This document shows, piece by piece, positions 46,935-55,394 of a stretch of DNA of 64,000 nt. A program made the translations under genes and the position numbers. This stretch comes from an uncultured Desulfobacterales bacterium (lineage in GTDB: Bacteria > Desulfobacterota > Desulfobacteria > Desulfobacterales > JAHEIW01), in the NCBI GenBank assembly GCA_947259495.1, contig CAMYLV010000024.1, forward strand, positions 1-64,000, in the 5' to 3' direction. Position 1 is the first letter of the stretch. Every line of letters starts with the position of its first letter. Under the pieces are notes generated by a model. The model was not told the origin of the DNA and made no database searches. It was given only the letters and a program-made list of their open reading frames with translations.

Positions 46935-48017
46935 ATGCATTTAAAAAGACTGACTTTCTGCGCGACGCTATTTCTCATTGTTTTTGGTTTGCTCATCAGC
47001 CCGGCACTCGCCAAAGGACCCTCCCTGGAAAAATGGAAACCCGCCTTCGATCCATCAGGGGCCAAATATAAGCTTATCGTTTCGAATGTCTCGCATCCGG
47101 TTTTAAAAGGGGTCTACACCGGATTTGCCATCCGGGATGAATTGTGGAAACGAACAAACGGCCAAATGTACCTGGACTATAAACCCTTTTCCATGCTGGG
47201 GGGTGAGGTGGAAGTTCTCAACCAGCTGCAAATGGGCGCGATTCAGGGTATGGCAGTCAGTTCGGTGGCAGCCACCAATCTGGGTCCCAGATTTGGTATC
47301 GTCAACCTTCCGTTTTTAGTCGATTCCTTTGAAAAACTCGATAAATTCGTCAACAGTGGAAAGCTCTTTGATCATTTCCTGATGAGCATGGATCACCAGG
47401 GGATCATGGGTGTGAGCATTGCAAGTTACGGTAATTACGGCTGGGCCACGACCGTGCCGGTTAAAACAATTGCCGATGCCAAGCAGGTGAAATTTCGAAT
47501 TGCCGAGGCGGCGGTCAACAAGCTGACTTACAAGGCGTGGGGATTCAACCCGGTCGTGATGCCCTGGCCGGATGTGCCGGTGGCCTTGAAGCAGGGTGTC
47601 ATCACCGGCTTGGATCACACCCTCACCGTGTGCAGTATTACCAAAAAATTCGAGGTGGCCAAATATTTTACCGAATTGAACTACGCCCAGGGTCTTTTTA
47701 TCTGGTTGTTCAACAAGGCGTGGTACAACAGTTTGCCGGCCGACCTGCAAAAGACGCTGGTTGAGACAGTGCGCGACATGTGTGCCGAAGCGCGCGTGGC
47801 CGCCAAAGCGCAGGAACTGGAACAGCGCAAAGCCGCCATGGGCAAGGGTATCGAATTCTTTCAGCTGTCCGGCAAAGAGATGGGCATCCTTAAAAATGAG
47901 GCCAACTCCGTGCATCTAAAATTTGCGCCTGAAATCAACAAACTCCAGTCCGGCGACAAATATCGTCCGGATAATTACCTGATGGAAGTCCAAAAATATA
48001 TGGGCTATACAAAATAA
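46935..48017 (+). CDS. dctP: TRAP transporter solute-binding protein (DctP family)
   Basis: The periplasmic receptor of a TRAP importer, 360 residues. A Sec signal peptide (residues 1-26, ending SPALA) precedes the mature protein. Family features include FRIAEAAVNKLTYKAWGFNP, where the Arg binds the substrate carboxylate, and PVALKQGVITGLDHTL. AAAGGAGG lies upstream. The substrate is probably an organic acid; neighbouring genes favour a dicarboxylate. A terminator hairpin separates it from the membrane genes. Confidence 0.92.
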   Translation: MHLKRLTFCATLFLIVFGLLISPALAKGPSLEKWKPAFDPSGAKYKLIVSNVSHPVLKGVYTGFAIRDELWKRTNGQMYLDYKPFSMLGGEVEVLNQLQMGAIQGMAVSSVAATNLGPRFGIVNLPFLVDSFEKLDKFVNSGKLFDHFLMSMDHQGIMGVSIASYGNYGWATTVPVKTIADAKQVKFRIAEAAVNKLTYKAWGFNPVVMPWPDVPVALKQGVITGLDHTLTVCSITKKFEVAKYFTELNYAQGLFIWLFNKAWYNSLPADLQKTLVETVRDMCAEARVAAKAQELEQRKAAMGKGIEFFQLSGKEMGILKNEANSVHLKFAPEINKLQSGDKYRPDNYLMEVQKYMGYTK

Positions 48018-48045
48018 CTTGATTATTTTTTTACCAGGCTCTAAT

Positions 48046-48080
48046 AAAGGGGCTTCGGTCTGACCGAAGCCCCTTTTATT
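48046..48080 (+). terminator. Intra-operon terminator between dctP and dctQ
   Basis: AAAGGGGCTTCGGT (48046-48059) and ACCGAAGCCCCTTT (48063-48076) form a perfect 14-bp stem with a three-base loop, followed by a short T-rich tail. It likely lets much more binding protein than membrane protein be made. Confidence 0.9.
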
Positions 48081-48107
48081 AATTTCCGGACGATGAGGTA
48101 GAATCCC

Positions 48108-48611
48108 ATGTTTGGAAAGATTCTGAATTTTCTGGACAAGGTGTTGAGCTTTTTTGAAGAGTGGACTCTGTTTGTCAGTGTGCTGGTCGCTTTGATCGCG
48201 CTTTTTTTCAATGTTGTTCTGCGCTACGGCTTCAACTATTCACTGGCCTGGTCTGAAGAATTGGTACGCGAGGTCATCATTTATACCACCTTTATCGGCT
48301 GCTGTGCCGCTGTTAAAAATCGTTCGCTGATTAAAATTGATGCCTCCGTCCAGATTTTTCCCAAGCTAAAAGTCCCCTTAACTTTTTTCAGTAATTTTGT
48401 CGTCATGATTTTTGCGGTCATGATGATCTATTATGGTTGGCTGATAGCGGCCCTTCAGGTGCGCACTCAGCAAAAGACCATTATCATGCAAATTCCGCTG
48501 GTCTATCTTTATGCAATCCTGCCGTTGATGGGCGTGCTGATGCTGATACGGGTCATTCAGGTGTTCTACGAGGATATCCAGGAACAGTTGGCCAAGAAGA
48601 CCCAGGATTAA
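48108..48611 (+). CDS. dctQ: TRAP transporter small permease (DctQ family)
   Basis: A 167-residue membrane protein with four predicted spans and the DctQ-type stretch NYSLAWSEELVREVIIYTTF. It is the small subunit paired with DctM, and follows dctP after the terminator. Confidence 0.9.
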   Translation: MFGKILNFLDKVLSFFEEWTLFVSVLVALIALFFNVVLRYGFNYSLAWSEELVREVIIYTTFIGCCAAVKNRSLIKIDASVQIFPKLKVPLTFFSNFVVMIFAVMMIYYGWLIAALQVRTQQKTIIMQIPLVYLYAILPLMGVLMLIRVIQVFYEDIQEQLAKKTQD

Positions 48612-48648
48612 TTTTTCGATTTCAGCAGAGATAAGGAGAACCGGACTT

Positions 48649-49944
48649 ATGGAAACCAGCCACTTCGTCATCCTGGCGATTCTCTTAGGGTGCATGGCGA
48701 CCTATATTCCCGTTTACATGTGTCTGTTTTTCACCGCCGTATTAGGCTTCATTTTTTTTACCGACCTGCCCATTCTCCTTTTGGCCCAGACCCTGTTCCG
48801 CAGTATGGACAACTTTGCCCTGGTGGTGGTTCTCTTTTTTATTCTGTGCGGCAATATCATGACAGCCGGCACCATTGTGGAAAAGCTGATTAAGATGGCA
48901 AATGCACTTGTCAGCTGGCTTCCGGGTGGCCTCGGGATGGCCGGGGTTCTGGCCTGTGGGCTGTTCGGCGCCATTTCAGGGTCCACGGTGGCCACCGTGG
49001 TGGCGCTCGGGGGATTTATGATTCCGGCCCTGATCGATAACGGGTATCCGCAAAAGTATACCCTGGGTGTGATGACCACATCACCCAACCTGGGCGTCAT
49101 CATTCCGCCCAGTATCGGTATGATTCTATACAGCATGATCAGCAACGTGTCCCTTGAAGGTCTTTTTTTGACCGGATTTTTACCGGGGGTTTTGATCATG
49201 TTCGGGGTTTGCCTCTACACATATTTTGTTTTTCGCAAGAAAAAAGAAATTGTGCGTAAACCGATCCCCAGGCCGGCCGAGCTTTTCGCTGTTTTTAAGG
49301 AGTGTTTCTGGGCCTTGATGCTGCCGGTGATCATTTTCGGCGGAATCTTTTCGGGTGCTTTTACCGCCAATGAAGCGGCAGTGGTTGCCTGCGTGTATGC
49401 CTTTATTGTGGAGCTTTTTATTCACCGCTCGATGAAATTTTCAGACGTCAAGAAAGTGACCGTCAGCTCTGCGGTGACCTCGGCCACGTTGTTGATCATT
49501 GTCGCCGGTGCGGTCTGTTTCGGCCGTTTGCTGACACTGGAAAATATTCCGGGTAAAATCACCGAAGCGGTTTTAGGCGCAATCGAATCGCCTTACATTT
49601 TCCTTCTGGCCATGAACACGCTGCTTCTTTTTGTCGGCATGTTTATGGATATTATTTCGGCAACCATGATCCTGGGACCGGTGTTTTTGCCGATGTTGGA
49701 TGCCTTTGATATCAGCTGGATGCATTTTGGTCTGATTCTGACGGTAAACCTGGCCATCGGATACTGCACACCACCCATGGGTGTCAGTCTATACATCACC
49801 GGTGCGATTGCCAATAAGGATCTGATTTATATAAGCAAAGCCGTAATTCCGTTTATCATCATTCAAATGATCGTTCTTTTTATCATAACTTACATACCGG
49901 ATGTTGTTTTGTGGCTACCGCGAGCGATGGGTTTTTTGGAGTAG
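48649..49944 (+). CDS. dctM: TRAP transporter large permease (DctM family)
   Basis: The 431-residue large subunit with about twelve spans. It has the GAISGSTVATVVALGGFMIP and GVIIPPSIGMILY motifs and the C-terminal NLAIGYCTPPMGVSLY motif of the DctM/ion-transporter superfamily. It uses a sodium or proton gradient, not ATP. Confidence 0.93.
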   Translation: METSHFVILAILLGCMATYIPVYMCLFFTAVLGFIFFTDLPILLLAQTLFRSMDNFALVVVLFFILCGNIMTAGTIVEKLIKMANALVSWLPGGLGMAGVLACGLFGAISGSTVATVVALGGFMIPALIDNGYPQKYTLGVMTTSPNLGVIIPPSIGMILYSMISNVSLEGLFLTGFLPGVLIMFGVCLYTYFVFRKKKEIVRKPIPRPAELFAVFKECFWALMLPVIIFGGIFSGAFTANEAAVVACVYAFIVELFIHRSMKFSDVKKVTVSSAVTSATLLIIVAGAVCFGRLLTLENIPGKITEAVLGAIESPYIFLLAMNTLLLFVGMFMDIISATMILGPVFLPMLDAFDISWMHFGLILTVNLAIGYCTPPMGVSLYITGAIANKDLIYISKAVIPFIIIQMIVLFIITYIPDVVLWLPRAMGFLE

Positions 49945-49985
49945 AAAGATGGCAGGGCAGCATTCGATTTTAGGAGGCGCTTTAC

Positions 49986-50543
49986 ATGACTGGTGATGAA
50001 TCTTTACTCAAGGGCAAGCATATCCTGGCTGTAGATGATGAAGAGGATATACTGGAAACTATCGGCGATCTGCTGGATGAGTCGGTCATTGATACGGCGC
50101 GGGATTATGAGAGCGCTTCCCAGAAAATAAAAAAAGGGCGGTATGATCTGGCCATTTTAGACATTATGGGGGTCAACGGGCTAAAGCTACTCGAGGAGTC
50201 CGTTGATCGCGGCATCCCGACGGTCATGCTCACGGCACATGCCGTCAGCCGCGAAACCCTTATAGAATCCATTCAAAAAGGGGCCATTTCCTATCTGCCC
50301 AAAGAAAAGCTTTCCGAGCTGGATGAGCTGCTGAATGCGATCTTGGGGGCCTACAAGCGCGGTGAACCGCCCTGGAAGCTGCTATTTGAAAAATTGGGCG
50401 ACTATTTTGACCGACGCTTCGGCCCCGATTGGAAGAAAAAGGATCAGGAATTCTGGTCGGAATTCAGCCGAAATTATTCCATCGGAAAAGGGATCCAGGA
50501 GCGTCTCAAGCGTGATAAAAACATCCGCGACAAGGGAATCTAA
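49986..50543 (+). CDS. Stand-alone response regulator receiver protein with RFGPDW tail (2)
   Basis: A 185-residue CheY-like receiver paralogous to the protein at 44173-44661. Asp 17-Asp 18 form the acidic pocket, Asp 59 in AILDIMG is the acceptor, and the PTVMLTA and LPKEK motifs follow. The tail again reads LFEKLGDYFDRRFGPDWKKK and then runs on in a charged segment. AGGAGG precedes the ATG. It lies between the TRAP genes and the acyl-CoA dehydrogenase, so it probably belongs to the same regulon as the first copy. Confidence 0.88.
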   Translation: MTGDESLLKGKHILAVDDEEDILETIGDLLDESVIDTARDYESASQKIKKGRYDLAILDIMGVNGLKLLEESVDRGIPTVMLTAHAVSRETLIESIQKGAISYLPKEKLSELDELLNAILGAYKRGEPPWKLLFEKLGDYFDRRFGPDWKKKDQEFWSEFSRNYSIGKGIQERLKRDKNIRDKGI

Positions 50544-50727
50544 CGTTTGTTTGCCGGCCGCTAAAATAGCCCGTATAAACGGGTCTTAGTTGATGCCGTC
50601 CGTCCGTTCAAATTGATTGACCCACCCGTTTGTATCCCGTGAGATTCACCTTTCCGATGAAGCTGAATTGAAAACGCCGGCTCGACTGAAATGCGCGTTA
50701 TTCATCCGTTTTTTGTCGCTTTCTTTC

Positions 50728-50756
50728 TTGACACCAATGGTGCCTTCCTCTATAGT
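50728..50756 (+). promoter_or_regulatory. Sigma-70 promoter of the acyl-CoA dehydrogenase gene
   Basis: TTGACA (50728-50733), a 17-base spacer and TATAGT (50751-50756) form a near-consensus promoter, 71 bases before the start codon. The rest of the spacer from 50544 shows no gene. Confidence 0.85.
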
Positions 50757-50826
50757 TCATCTTTTGTGCTGAAGATGTATACAGTATACGAAGTTGCCAT
50801 CTAACATCAGTTTCAGGAGGAAAAAA

Positions 50827-51990
50827 ATGGACTTTAGCCTGCCGGAAGAGCTTGAAATACTACGAAGTACGGTGCGTGATTTTGCCGATGAAAAAATTGC
50901 ACCGTTTGCCGATGAATGGGATGAAAAGCATTATTTCCCGTACGAAGAGGCTGTTAAGCCGATGGGCGAACTCGGTTTGTTCGGTACGGTTATCTCAGAG
51001 GCATATGGTGGATCCGAAATGGGCTGGCTGGCAGCCATGATCATCACTGAAGAGATTGCACGCGCATCAAGTTCCCTGAGGGTCCAGATCAACATGCAGA
51101 CTCTGGGATGTGCCTACACCATCGAAAAATATGGGAGTCAGGAATTATCAAAAAAATATATTCCCAAACTTGTTAGCGCCGAATACATGGGCGGATTTGC
51201 AATGACCGAACCGGATGCAGGCTCCGATGTAATGGCCATAAAATCCCGGGCCGAAGACAAGGGTGACCACTGGCTCTTAAACGGATCCAAGACCTGGATC
51301 TCCAATGCTGATGTGGGCGATATCGTCATTTATTATGCTTATACGGATCGGGATGCGGGTTCAAAGGGACTATCGGCGTTTGTGGTGGAGCTAAAAAATT
51401 TTAACGATGTCCGCACAACCGCACTGGACAAATTGGGATCCCGATCTTCACCCACCGGAGAAATCTATCTGACGGATACCAGAGTGCCCAAGGAAAATAT
51501 TCTCGGCAAACCCGGTGATGGTGCTAAAATCCTTTTCGGATCCCTGAATCAAACACGGCTTTCTGCTGCAGCCGGGGCGGTAGGCGTGGCCCAGGCCTGC
51601 CTGGATGTAGCCGTCAAATATGCCACCGAGCGCAAGCAATTCGGTAAGGCCATCGGTGAGTTCCAGATGAACCAGGATCTCATTGCCCAGATGTCAGCCG
51701 AAATTGAAGCTGCCCGACTGCTGGTATACAAGGCCGGTTGGGCCAAGGATCAGGGAAGATTGAATAATGGTCTGGATGTGGCCCAGGCCAAATATTTTGC
51801 GGGTGAGGTGGTAACCAAATGCGCCAATTATGCGATGCGGATTCTGGGCGCCTACGGCTATTCGACCGAATATTCCGTGGCGCGCTATTTCCGTGATGCG
51901 CCGACCTACACCATGGTGGAAGGGTCCGCCAATATCTGCAAATGGATTATTGCGCTGGATCAGTTAGGGATTCGCAAAGCAAACCGCTAA
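50827..51990 (+). CDS. Acyl-CoA dehydrogenase, nondecarboxylating glutaryl-CoA dehydrogenase type
   Basis: A 387-residue FAD enzyme of the acyl-CoA dehydrogenase family. It has MTEPDAGSDVMAIKSRAEDK, NGSKTWISNADVGD, the flavin segment RKQFGKAIGEFQMNQ and the catalytic Glu in MVEGSANICKWI. From memory of the family, its sequence closely resembles the nondecarboxylating glutaryl-CoA dehydrogenase of Desulfococcus multivorans, which makes glutaconyl-CoA. Start ATG 50827 follows CAGGAGG; an upstream ATG at 50794 lacks support. It has its own promoter, and EtfBA lie downstream as electron acceptor. Confidence 0.88.
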   Translation: MDFSLPEELEILRSTVRDFADEKIAPFADEWDEKHYFPYEEAVKPMGELGLFGTVISEAYGGSEMGWLAAMIITEEIARASSSLRVQINMQTLGCAYTIEKYGSQELSKKYIPKLVSAEYMGGFAMTEPDAGSDVMAIKSRAEDKGDHWLLNGSKTWISNADVGDIVIYYAYTDRDAGSKGLSAFVVELKNFNDVRTTALDKLGSRSSPTGEIYLTDTRVPKENILGKPGDGAKILFGSLNQTRLSAAAGAVGVAQACLDVAVKYATERKQFGKAIGEFQMNQDLIAQMSAEIEAARLLVYKAGWAKDQGRLNNGLDVAQAKYFAGEVVTKCANYAMRILGAYGYSTEYSVARYFRDAPTYTMVEGSANICKWIIALDQLGIRKANR

Positions 51991-52088
51991 AACTGACTTT
52001 AAAACCATTATCTTTTGCCCGAGGGCTGTGTTATCCAGGATAAATGGATTACAACCTATTTTTACAAACACTAAGGTGTGCATAAATC

Positions 52089-52136
52089 CGATTCAAAATG
52101 CTCGCGTACTATCATGTACGCTCCACTTTCGAATCG
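52089..52136 (+). repeat. Palindromic element between acyl-CoA dehydrogenase and etfB
   Basis: CGATTC..GCGTAC (52089-52109) and GTACGC..CGAATCG (52116-52136) form an imperfect hairpin of about 21 bp with a six-base loop. It lies in the 268-base spacer; no T-run follows. It resembles a dispersed palindromic repeat more than a terminator. Confidence 0.7.
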
Positions 52137-52258
52137 AATTTCGTCTTGCCCTCGAACAAAATCTAACAATTTTAAAGTTAGTTTACGGTTCACATTATAT
52201 TTGAAATTTCGTACTGATTCAGAAATAAAGCATTTATATTAGTAGAAAGGAGTCGAAT

Positions 52259-53047
52259 ATGGACATAGTGGTTTTGGTGAAACAGGTGCCGGATACCGAA
52301 TCGCTGGTGCAGGTTGCAGATGATGGTGTTTCCATTAAAAAGCAAGATATTAAATGGATCATGAACCCTTACGACGAGCTGGCTGTCGAAGCAGCCCTGC
52401 AAATCAAAGAAGCCCAGGGTGGTACGGTAACCATTTTATCGCTTGGACCGGAAAAGGCGATTGAAACCATCCGAACAGCGCTGGCCATGGGGGCCGACCA
52501 GGGCGTGCACATCAATGATCCCGCCGCCGAAGGCAGCGATTCGCTAGCCACTGCAAAATTGCTGGCCGCAGCTTTGAAGGATATTCCGTATGAATTGATC
52601 ATTGCAGGGCATCGGGCCGTAGATGAAGACAACTATCAGGTCGCATCGGCTGTTGCCGAATTGCTGGGGATTCCCCAGGTGTCCATGGTCAACAAAGTTG
52701 AATTAACCGATGGCAAAATTACCTGTCACCGCACGATTGAAGGCGGCACTGTTGTCGTGGAAGCATCACTGCCGGCACTGTTTACCACCCAGCGTGGACT
52801 CAACGAACCGCGCTATGCGTCTTTACCCGGTATCATGAAAGCCAAGAAAAAACCTGTGGATGTAAAGACCGTTGCCGATCTGGGCGTCGATGCCGCCCTG
52901 GTGGGCGCAGCCAACCGCAAGGTAAAGATAAAATCGCTGAGATTGCCCCCTGAAAGGCAGACCGTTAAAATGATCGAGGGCGAAGCGGCATCCGATAAGG
53001 CAACTGCCCTGGTAAAGATCCTACATGAGGAAACCAAAATTATTTAG
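52259..53047 (+). CDS. etfB: Electron transfer flavoprotein beta subunit
   Basis: EtfB binds AMP and, with EtfA, accepts electrons from acyl-CoA dehydrogenases. The 262-residue product begins MDIVVLVKQVPDTE and has NPYDELAVEAALQIKE and the C-terminal LPGIMKAKKKPVD recognition-loop segment. AAAGGAG precedes the start. etfA follows after 12 bases, forming an operon. Confidence 0.96.
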   Translation: MDIVVLVKQVPDTESLVQVADDGVSIKKQDIKWIMNPYDELAVEAALQIKEAQGGTVTILSLGPEKAIETIRTALAMGADQGVHINDPAAEGSDSLATAKLLAAALKDIPYELIIAGHRAVDEDNYQVASAVAELLGIPQVSMVNKVELTDGKITCHRTIEGGTVVVEASLPALFTTQRGLNEPRYASLPGIMKAKKKPVDVKTVADLGVDAALVGAANRKVKIKSLRLPPERQTVKMIEGEAASDKATALVKILHEETKII

Positions 53048-53059
53048 AGGAGATCGAAA

Positions 53060-54025
53060 ATGGCACAAGGTGTTTTTGCGATAACAGAGCAAAGAGATGG
53101 AGAACTCCGAAAAGTAAGCTTTGAGACTGTGAGTGAAGGGCGGCGGGTGGCCGATGGTCTGGGAACCGAGCTGACGGCCGTCTTGCTGGGATCCGGTGTC
53201 GACGGCCTTGCAGAAGAGCTCAAAAAGTACGGTCCGGACAAGATACTGGTTGCCGATGACGCGGGCCTGGCGGAGTATACCACCGATGCGTACAGCAACG
53301 TACTGGCCGAACTGATTCAATCTTCGGATCCGGCAGTTATTATAATGGGCGCGTCGGCACAGGGCAAAGATCTGGCGGGACGCCTGGCAGCCAAACTGGA
53401 TGCCGGTGTGGCCATGGATTGTGTCAAGGTCCAGCTGGAAAATGGCAATTTAACTTACACCCGGCCGATGTTTGGCGGGAAAATAAATGCAGATGTTGAA
53501 ATTGAAGGCGCCCCTCAAATCGTTGCCATTCGGCCTAATGTGATGGACATTACGGAAGCAGCCAAAAACAGCGCCATTGAAAAGCCGGCTGTACAACTCG
53601 GTGAGGTCAAAACCGCGATCGTCGAAAAGAAAATGGAAACCGACGATAAAGTCGAGCTGACTGAAGCCGATATCATTGTCTCCGGTGGACGCGGCACCGG
53701 CGGTGATTATGCCGGTATTGAAGCGTTGGCCGATGCCTTGGGCGCTGCTGTCGGGGCTTCGCGGTCGGCAGTCGATGAGGGCTGGCGGCCTCACAGTGAC
53801 CAGGTGGGCCAGACCGGTAAAACGGTGTCCCCGACCCTGTATGTTGCCTGTGGTATTTCAGGCGCCATCCAGCATCTTGCCGGTATGTCGACCTCCAAGT
53901 ATATCGTGGCCATCAATAAGGATGAAGAAGCGCCGATTTTTTCAAAAGCTGATTTTGGTATTGTCGGCGATCTATTTGAACTTGTCCCGGCGATAACCGA
54001 AGAGGTTAAGAAAGTAAAAGAATAA
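53060..54025 (+). CDS. etfA: Electron transfer flavoprotein alpha subunit
   Basis: EtfA carries the FAD of the heterodimer. The 321-residue protein has the C-terminal FAD domain with [60 protein letters not shown] and [26 protein letters not shown] lies before the ATG. With the dehydrogenase upstream it would pass electrons to the quinone pool via a separate ETF dehydrogenase not in this window. Confidence 0.97.
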   Translation: MAQGVFAITEQRDGELRKVSFETVSEGRRVADGLGTELTAVLLGSGVDGLAEELKKYGPDKILVADDAGLAEYTTDAYSNVLAELIQSSDPAVIIMGASAQGKDLAGRLAAKLDAGVAMDCVKVQLENGNLTYTRPMFGGKINADVEIEGAPQIVAIRPNVMDITEAAKNSAIEKPAVQLGEVKTAIVEKKMETDDKVELTEADIIVSGGRGTGGDYAGIEALADALGAAVGASRSAVDEGWRPHSDQVGQTGKTVSPTLYVACGISGAIQHLAGMSTSKYIVAINKDEEAPIFSKADFGIVGDLFELVPAITEEVKKVKE

Positions 54026-54070
54026 GCACTGATTCTGATAATGGCCTGCAAACTGCATCGGTTATTTAGG

Positions 54071-54169
54071 GCTTGTCCAAAAAGCGTTGCGGTATTCAAC
54101 TGTTTTTTCTACTATCCCTTATGCCGTGCTTCCGTGTTGCGGGACATCACTATGGAAAGCGGTATAAAA
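54071..54169 (+). repeat. Dispersed repeat A, copy 1
   Basis: About 100 bases downstream of etfA closely match 55294-55394. Shared words include GGTATTCAA, TTTTTTCTAC, CCCTTATGCCG, GACAT and TATGGAAAGCGGTATAAA. No gene is encoded. Confidence 0.75.
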
Positions 54170-54180
54170 CTGCAATTTTG

Positions 54181-54215
54181 ATCAGCCCTGCTATGTCGGC
54201 AGGGCTGATTGTTTT
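54181..54215 (+). terminator. Terminator after etfA
   Basis: ATCAGCCCTGC (54181-54191) and GCAGGGCTGAT (54199-54209) form a perfect 11-bp stem, followed by a T-rich tail GTTTTT. It separates etfBA from the following small gene. Confidence 0.9.
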
Positions 54216-54234
54216 TGAATGAAAGGGCAAACTT

Positions 54235-54627
54235 ATGTCGACCGATATCATTGAAAAAACAAAAAAAACGGCGGAACTCTACTTTAAAGGTGTTCAGGGA
54301 GAAAGGCCCTTTGATCTCTGGCGTTCCTTTGACAGGGATCTGGCCAAAGATCTGTCCCTTTTTATCACCGGTCAGATGTATGCCCGCGAAAAAATTTCGC
54401 ATCCGACCCGACAGCTCATAACGGTTGCTGCCCTGACGGTGCTCTCGCGTCTGGAGGAATTAGAGCTTCATATCCATGCTGCTCTGAATGTCGGCTGCAC
54501 ACCGCAGGAAATTGCCGAGGTGATTTTCCAAACAGCCATTTACGGGGGTGTGCCGGCGACCAATCAGGCGTTAAAGGCCCTGAGGTCGGTACTGGAGGAA
54601 AAAGGCCTCTGGCCGCTGCAGGGATAA
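54235..54627 (+). CDS. Carboxymuconolactone decarboxylase (AhpD-like) family protein
   Basis: A 130-residue helical protein. LHIHAALNVGCTPQEIAEVI and QTAIYGGVPATNQALKALRS are the family's characteristic stretch. It lacks the CxxC of AhpD peroxidases, so a decarboxylase-like or unknown role is more likely. GAAAGGG precedes the ATG. It stands alone after the etfA terminator; function in this context is unknown. Confidence 0.85.
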   Translation: MSTDIIEKTKKTAELYFKGVQGERPFDLWRSFDRDLAKDLSLFITGQMYAREKISHPTRQLITVAALTVLSRLEELELHIHAALNVGCTPQEIAEVIFQTAIYGGVPATNQALKALRSVLEEKGLWPLQG

Positions 54628-54789
54628 ATTTAACCGGGTGTACGGGGTTTTTACCATATCATCTCTGACGTAAAACCAAGATGCCGGGCACCGGTTGACA
54701 GCAGGGCGCCTTTACTTATAGTCTAATTGAGTACAAAGACACTTAATTTTATCATAATGTTGATTTCTTATTCGTTAGGGGGGGCTCTG

Positions 54790-55239
54790 ATGAGTTTAAA
54801 ACTGAAACAGATCGTCGTATCCATTGAAAATGCGCCCGGCCGACTGCACGAGGTCACCGAAGCGCTCGGCAGCGCCGGGATCAATCTGCGTGCGCTCAAC
54901 CTTGTTGACACCGGCGCTTTTGGCCAGCTGAGACTGCTGGTTTCGGATGTGGCGACCGCCCGGAAGATTTTAATGAAAATGCAGATTCCGGCATATGTCA
55001 ATGAAGTCGTTGCGGCCGAAATCGAGGATAAACCCGGCAGTCTGGCAGACCTGCTCAAGCCGTTGACGCAAGCAGGTGTAACGGTCATATTCATGTATGC
55101 TTTTATTACCTTTGCCCAGGGAAATGCGATTATGATTTTCCGCTTTAGCGACAATGACAGGGCCATCGAGGTTTTGAAGGCCAGTGGCATCAATTTGTTG
55201 GATGCAGAAGCATTCGGGATTCTTGAAAACAAAAGCTAA
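54790..55239 (+). CDS. Tandem ACT-domain protein
   Basis: From ATG 54790, after a run of G that serves as ribosome binding site, a 149-residue protein has two ACT domains. The first is KQIVVSIENAPGRLHEVTEA and on to about residue 70; the second begins VAAEIEDKPGSLADLLKPL. ACT pairs bind amino acids or similar ligands and often sit near CoA-ligase or aromatic-acid genes in anaerobes. An upstream ATG at 54727 would add an unrelated leader. Probably a small-molecule sensor. Confidence 0.82.
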   Translation: MSLKLKQIVVSIENAPGRLHEVTEALGSAGINLRALNLVDTGAFGQLRLLVSDVATARKILMKMQIPAYVNEVVAAEIEDKPGSLADLLKPLTQAGVTVIFMYAFITFAQGNAIMIFRFSDNDRAIEVLKASGINLLDAEAFGILENKS

Positions 55240-55293
55240 AATATCGTTGAATGCAGATGACGACTATTTATTACACGGGCAATGTGGTTATAT

Positions 55294-55394
55294 AGGGATT
55301 GTCAAAATAACGTTCCGGTATTCAAACGTTTTTTTCTACAGCCCCTTATGCCGCACTTCCGGTTTTTCAGACATTATTATGGAAAGCGGTATAA
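55294..55394 (+). repeat. Dispersed repeat A, copy 2
   Basis: This is the second copy of the repeat at 54071-54169, in the same orientation. It abuts the histidine kinase start directly: the repeat's final TATAAA is immediately followed by the kinase ATG region. Confidence 0.75.
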
